Assembly: GCA_964385645.1 (NCBI GenBank)
Contig: CAYLPT010000033.1
Location: 1-16,946 of the forward strand
DNA length: 16,946 nt
Direction: 5' to 3'
From: CAYLPT01 sp964385645
Lineage (GTDB): Bacteria; Armatimonadota; Hebobacteria; Hebobacterales; Hebobacteraceae
Of the stretch, positions 14,401 through 16,946 are shown one piece after another (the first letter of the stretch is position 1; each line of letters starts with the position of its first letter). The position numbers and the translations under genes were made by a program. The notes under the pieces were generated by a model. It saw only the letters and a list, made by a program, of their open reading frames with translations. It was not told where the DNA came from and did no database searches.

Positions 14401-14417
14401 GGCCTGAGACTCAGGCC
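14401..14417. repeat. Perfect palindrome at the stop of the 104-residue gene
   Basis: GGCCTGA-GAC-TCAGGCC forms a 7-bp stem with a 3-base loop and includes the TGA stop at 14411-14413. No T-run follows on the minus strand, so it is not a classical terminator. It might stabilise the 3' end or bind a protein. Confidence 0.4.
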
Positions 14418-14725
14418 GCTTTCGCGACGTGCATCTGGAACGGGAGGCCGTGCTTCACCACGAGCACCTCGATGGTGCAGTCGTCCAGCTCATCCAGGTA
14501 GGCGAAGAACTCCACGGCCTGCGCTTTGAGCACGAAGTTGTCGGAGGGCCCTATCTCGTGCGGGCCGTTCCGCTTGCCGAACACGACGTCTCGCACGATG
14601 TCCGAGGGCGGCGGCAGGATGGGTTCGTGCCCCACCACCCGCAGGTTTCGGATGAAGCCGAAACCCAGATCCCGGCAGACCTCCAAAAAGTGCCGCCGCG
14701 GGGGGGGAAGATCAGCCCTTCTCAT
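14411..14725 (-). CDS. Small unknown phage protein
   Basis: 104 residues, family not recognised. The ATG at 14725 is preferred over upstream ATGs because AGGAGG lies seven bases before it. Visible segments are a basic proline-rich start (MRRADLPPPRRHFLEVCRD), a Pro-rich ILPPPSDIVRDVVFG, and a C-terminal beta/alpha part with FVLKAQAVEFFAYLDELDD and IEVLVVKHGLPFQMHV. No membrane segment or signal peptide is seen. It is the first gene after the terminator and the GAACAC repeats, so it may be an early protein. Confidence 0.65.
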   Translation of the reverse strand: MRRADLPPPRRHFLEVCRDLGFGFIRNLRVVGHEPILPPPSDIVRDVVFGKRNGPHEIGPSDNFVLKAQAVEFFAYLDELDDCTIEVLVVKHGLPFQMHVAKAA

Positions 14726-14809
14726 ATGTGCGCCTCCTGATGGGATTGGGAGCCGTCTGGCTCGCTGCCCCATGATGGCGCAAGCGGGAGAGCCCATCAC
14801 GGTCTGGGC

Positions 14810-14836
14810 GTGTTCCCAATGTGTTCCAGTGTGTTC
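14810..14836 (-). promoter_or_regulatory. Helically phased GAACAC direct repeats, candidate operator
   Basis: On the minus strand GAACAC occurs three times, at 14831-14836, 14821-14826 and 14810-14815, at spacings of 10 and 11 bases (two copies preceded by GG). OmpR/PhoB-type winged-helix proteins bind direct repeats with this spacing, and such a regulator is encoded immediately upstream. The repeats lie about 85 bases before the start of the next gene. I see no clear -35/-10 pair around them. Confidence 0.5.
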
Positions 14837-14861
14837 TCTGGCGCCGGCGACGAGGACGGGG

Positions 14862-14894
14862 CCAAAGAAGAAGGGCCGCCTGTGGAGACGGCCC
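14862..14894 (-). terminator. Rho-independent terminator after the regulator gene
   Basis: Minus-strand GGGCCG and CGGCCC form a 6-bp stem with a 10-base loop, followed directly by TTCTTCTTT. It starts 28 bases after the stop of the winged-helix regulator and closes the recombinase-regulator transcript. Confidence 0.7.
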
Positions 14895-14921
14895 CGTGGT
14901 ACGTCAGCAACCAGACCCGCG

Positions 14922-15941
14922 TCAGACGAGCACGATGCTTCTGCTGGGCAGAGTCAGCCGGTAGCCGGTGCCTCTGAGGGTCTGGATGACCCGCCTGCCG
15001 GATCCCGGCTCTACGGCGTCGAGGGCGCCCCGTACGTTCCTGACTGCCTGGTCGATCTGGCGCGTGTACGGGAAGTCATCCGTGGTGCGACCCGGCCAAA
15101 GAACGTCGTAGATCCGGTCCCGCTCCACCCAGCCGTTCGGGGCTCGCACCGCGTGGTCCGCCAGCAGGAACAGCAGGTCCATCTCCCGGCGTGCAAGCTC
15201 CAGGTTAGTGCCCTGGTACCTGGCCACGCGTCGTCTCCTGTCGAGGTGGAGAACCACTCCTGCCCCCTGCGCCGGCGACCAGGAGAACAGGCTCCCGATC
15301 TGCCCGAGTGCGAGTTCCAGGGAGACGGGGGCAAGCAGCAGCCCGGACAGGTCGGCCACCACGAGTTCGCTCGCCTTCAGGTCGGCCCGGAGGCCGGGGT
15401 CAAGCGCCAGCTCTGTAGGGGTGAGCACCAGCAGGGACCGCTCCGACCAGCGTCCCCTCATCGCGTGGAGCGCGGTCGCCGCGGATCGCGGCCGGAGACA
15501 CCGGGCCAGCACCAGGGATACGACACGCCCGTCGACCTCGGTTTCGCCGAGGAACGAAACGGTGCGGCTGTACTGGGCGATGGCGTCGCCGCGGAGCTGG
15601 TTGGCGTCCCGGAGCTTCTGGCAGAAGACTGACACCTCGACCCGGAACTGCCGCAACTCCTCCAGGTTCGGCTCCAGCGGCGCCGCGAGGCCGTTCGCGC
15701 AGAACGCCCACGCCTTCTCGCCGTCGCGCTGGATCGTCCGGTAGCAGCCATCCACCGCGCAGGCGCAGGAGCCGAACTCCTCAAGGGGCGCGAGCTCCGT
15801 CAGCAGGCGCTCCCCGAGGAGGGCATCCAGCGCCCCCGCCGGCAGCGTGGGCAGATCGGCACCGGAGAGGACCGGCGTCGGGTCGGAGTCCAGGTGCTCA
15901 AGCAGGACCGCGAGCAGGCTATCGCTGGACGCACAAGCCAT
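14922..15941 (-). CDS. Regulator with a Cys-rich segment and a C-terminal OmpR/PhoB-type winged helix
   Basis: 339 residues from the ATG at 15941, which overlaps the previous gene by 23 bases and has only a weak ribosome site. Residues about 247-332 are a Trans_reg_C winged helix: ELARREMDLLFLLADHAVR, WVERDRIYDVLWPG, YTRQIDQAVRNVRGAL and VIQTLRGTGYRL. No receiver domain precedes it. The N-terminal region has cysteines at 59, 61, 66 and 81 around ACAVDGCYRTIQRDGEKAW, a possible metal or redox site. The middle (130-235) has alternating strands and helices of unknown fold. It probably controls early phage genes. Its place between the recombinase and the early operon fits a lysogeny or induction switch; that is inference. 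Confidence 0.75.
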   Translation of the reverse strand: MACASSDSLLAVLLEHLDSDPTPVLSGADLPTLPAGALDALLGERLLTELAPLEEFGSCACAVDGCYRTIQRDGEKAWAFCANGLAAPLEPNLEELRQFRVEVSVFCQKLRDANQLRGDAIAQYSRTVSFLGETEVDGRVVSLVLARCLRPRSAATALHAMRGRWSERSLLVLTPTELALDPGLRADLKASELVVADLSGLLLAPVSLELALGQIGSLFSWSPAQGAGVVLHLDRRRRVARYQGTNLELARREMDLLFLLADHAVRAPNGWVERDRIYDVLWPGRTTDDFPYTRQIDQAVRNVRGALDAVEPGSGRRVIQTLRGTGYRLTLPSRSIVLV

Positions 15942-16203
15942 TGCGCCGCAGGTGCTCCAGCACTCTCGCCTCCAGGGTGGACCGGTTGAAGCTGGCAATG
16001 CTGGGCGGCTTGATCTTCACCGTCCTGCTCCGCTTCCGCCGGCCGGCCGAGAAGGTGAACCGCAGCTTCACGTAGTTGATGCGGGCCCGGCTGAGATCCA
16101 GCTCGGGGCACCTGTCGAGAAGCAGGAGGAGCGCGTCGTGCCGGTCGCGCGCCGTCACCATCCAGCCGCCCCGCTCGCCGCTGTCAACCTGGATCTCGGT
16201 CAT
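15919..16203 (-). CDS. Small unknown protein between recombinase and regulator
   Basis: 94 residues from the ATG at 16203, overlapping the recombinase stop as ATGA. It has a central basic strand region (INYVKLRFTFSAGRRKRSRT) and ends in IKPPSIASFNRSTLEARVL and LRRNGLC. I do not recognise the family. The frame is open upstream and reads SDPELLDAR just before the ATG, so the original gene may have been longer and lost its start in the deletion that damaged the recombinase. The weak ribosome site fits that view. Confidence 0.55.
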   Translation of the reverse strand: MTEIQVDSGERGGWMVTARDRHDALLLLLDRCPELDLSRARINYVKLRFTFSAGRRKRSRTVKIKPPSIASFNRSTLEARVLEHLRRNGLCVQR

Positions 16204-16688
16204 CCTGGCGTCCAGCAGCTCCGGGTCGGATTGTTGAGCAGCCGGTAGAGATGCCCCTTGTGCCAGGGGATGTTCAGCACCAGCCGCCCCATCGAGGTGG
16301 TGGTGTTGAACTGCTGGGTCACCGACACGAAGGACACCCCCCTGCGCTCCAGCACCTCGATGATCCGGGCGAAGTCCAGGAGGGAGCGGGAGAGGCGGTC
16401 GACCTTGTAGACCACGATGCAGTCGATGCTCCCGGCCTCCACGTCCTCCAGGAGCCGCTGGAGGGCCGGCCGCTCGAGCGTGCCGCCGGAGTGCCCGCCG
16501 TCATCGTAGCGAGCCGGCAGCAGCGTCCAGCCCTCGTGGCGCTGGCTGGCGATGTAGGCCTCCGCCGCCTCCCGCTGGGCATCCAGGCTGCTGAACTCCG
16601 CGTCCAGGTTCTCGTCGGTGCTCTTCCGGGTGTAGATGGCGCAGCGCACGGGGCGCACCGCGGCTCGCTCCTCAGATGCCCGGCTCAT
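16200..16688 (-). CDS. Serine recombinase, catalytic domain kept, middle and C-terminus lost
   Basis: 162 residues where the large serine recombinase family usually has about 450-550. The catalytic domain is good: CAIYTRKSTDE with the nucleophile Ser23, SSLDAQREAAEAYI, YDDGGHSGGTLERP and YKVDRLSRSLLDF (Arg98, Arg101), ending in SMGRLVLNI at 140. The family normally continues into a long helix. Here it jumps to GHLYRLLNNP, a motif from the recombinase domain about 60 or more residues further on, and then runs out of frame to a stop. It is probably inactive as an integrase, so the element could not excise without help. The ATG overlaps the DUF2924 stop (ATGA). Confidence 0.85.
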   Translation of the reverse strand: MSRASEERAAVRPVRCAIYTRKSTDENLDAEFSSLDAQREAAEAYIASQRHEGWTLLPARYDDGGHSGGTLERPALQRLLEDVEAGSIDCIVVYKVDRLSRSLLDFARIIEVLERRGVSFVSVTQQFNTTTSMGRLVLNIPWHKGHLYRLLNNPTRSCWTPG

Positions 16689-16946
16689 CGGGCCCCCCTG
16701 GTGCGCTCATCCCGCAGGCCGAAGAAGGCCCGACCGTTCCAGTGCGTGCCGGTGATCGCCCGGGCGATGGCGCTCAGGGAGCGGTAGCGGCGTCCTTGAA
16801 ACTCGAAGCCGCCGGGGACTATGGTGGCCTCGTACCGCTTGCCACGCCATTCTCTGACCAGCCGCGTGCCGGCGACGGGGATGTCGGGCTTGTGGCGCGA
16901 TTCCTTCCGTCTTCCAGGCTCGCCTCCCAAGTCATCGAAGCCTGCC
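16685..16946 (-). CDS. DUF2924 protein, 5' end cut by the window edge
   Basis: 87 residues are visible and the frame stays open to the window edge, so the start lies outside. TRLVREWRGKRYEATIV, GFEFQGRRYRSLSAIARAIT and GTHWNGRAFFGL match DUF2924, a small protein usually encoded just before a serine recombinase of this type and probably an accessory factor for it. A TTG at 16930 could serve as a start but would remove the usual N-terminal helical part. The family and the adjacent recombinase support each other. Confidence 0.82.
   Translation of the reverse strand, partial: AGFDDLGGEPGRRKESRHKPDIPVAGTRLVREWRGKRYEATIVPGGFEFQGRRYRSLSAIARAITGTHWNGRAFFGLRDERTRGAR

Noticed and set aside
14401..14417. 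Rho-independent terminator at the palindrome
   Set aside because: The stem is good but neither strand has a T-run after it, so only a hairpin is reported.
1..16946. tRNA, rRNA, reverse transcriptase or toxin-antitoxin genes
   Set aside because: I saw no cloverleaf, no reverse transcriptase motif, and no convincing toxin-antitoxin pair on either strand. A tRNA attachment site could lie outside the window.

Overview
The window looks like the early half of a prophage or temperate-phage-like element from a high-GC bacterium. The DNA is very GC-rich, codons strongly favour G or C in the third position, and several starts are GTG. I cannot name the host. The gene content (DUF2924 plus serine recombinase, winged-helix regulator, sigma-like factor, recombination and replication genes, HNH, terminase) is that of a phage. 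Almost everything is on the minus strand, so the element reads from right to left, with one plus-strand gene (HNH).

Right end (14.9-16.9 kb): a DUF2924 protein cut by the window edge, a serine recombinase that has lost its middle and C-terminus, a small unknown protein, and a regulator with a Cys-rich part and a C-terminal OmpR/PhoB-type winged helix. This block closes with a rho-independent terminator. Just beyond it, ahead of the next gene, are three helically phased GAACAC direct repeats, a plausible operator.

Centre (5.6-14.7 kb): a small unknown protein and a sigma-factor-like protein whose ribosome binding site is buried in a hairpin. Then comes a tightly coupled leftward operon: unknown protein, Sak4-like ATPase, DUF669 protein, ERCC4 nuclease, RecD2-like helicase, a 1000-residue primase-helicase, and a Cys-containing protein. 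This is a replication and recombination module. The 3' end of the primase-helicase gene carries at least eleven exact copies of CGCGGGATAT in both orientations, read in different frames. It resembles an iteron-type replication origin inside the coding sequence. A two-block repeat, possibly a promoter class, occurs at the start and just past the end of this operon.

Left part (1-5.3 kb): a fusion of a zinc-containing phage recombination-type protein with the C-terminal half of a Rad50/SbcC ATPase, a strong terminator, a DUF1599-like protein, a small Cys protein, and a fusion of the N-terminal half of a D12-class adenine methylase with a ParB-like domain. These meet a convergent HNH endonuclease gene. 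The terminase small and large subunits lie to its left, and the large subunit runs off the window.

The condition of the element is notable. Three genes (RecD2, DUF669 and the Cys-containing protein after the primase) are each broken by an apparent one-base loss, and three others look like products of internal deletion. The window is either a decaying prophage or a sequence with systematic assembly or base-calling faults. Raw reads would decide between them.
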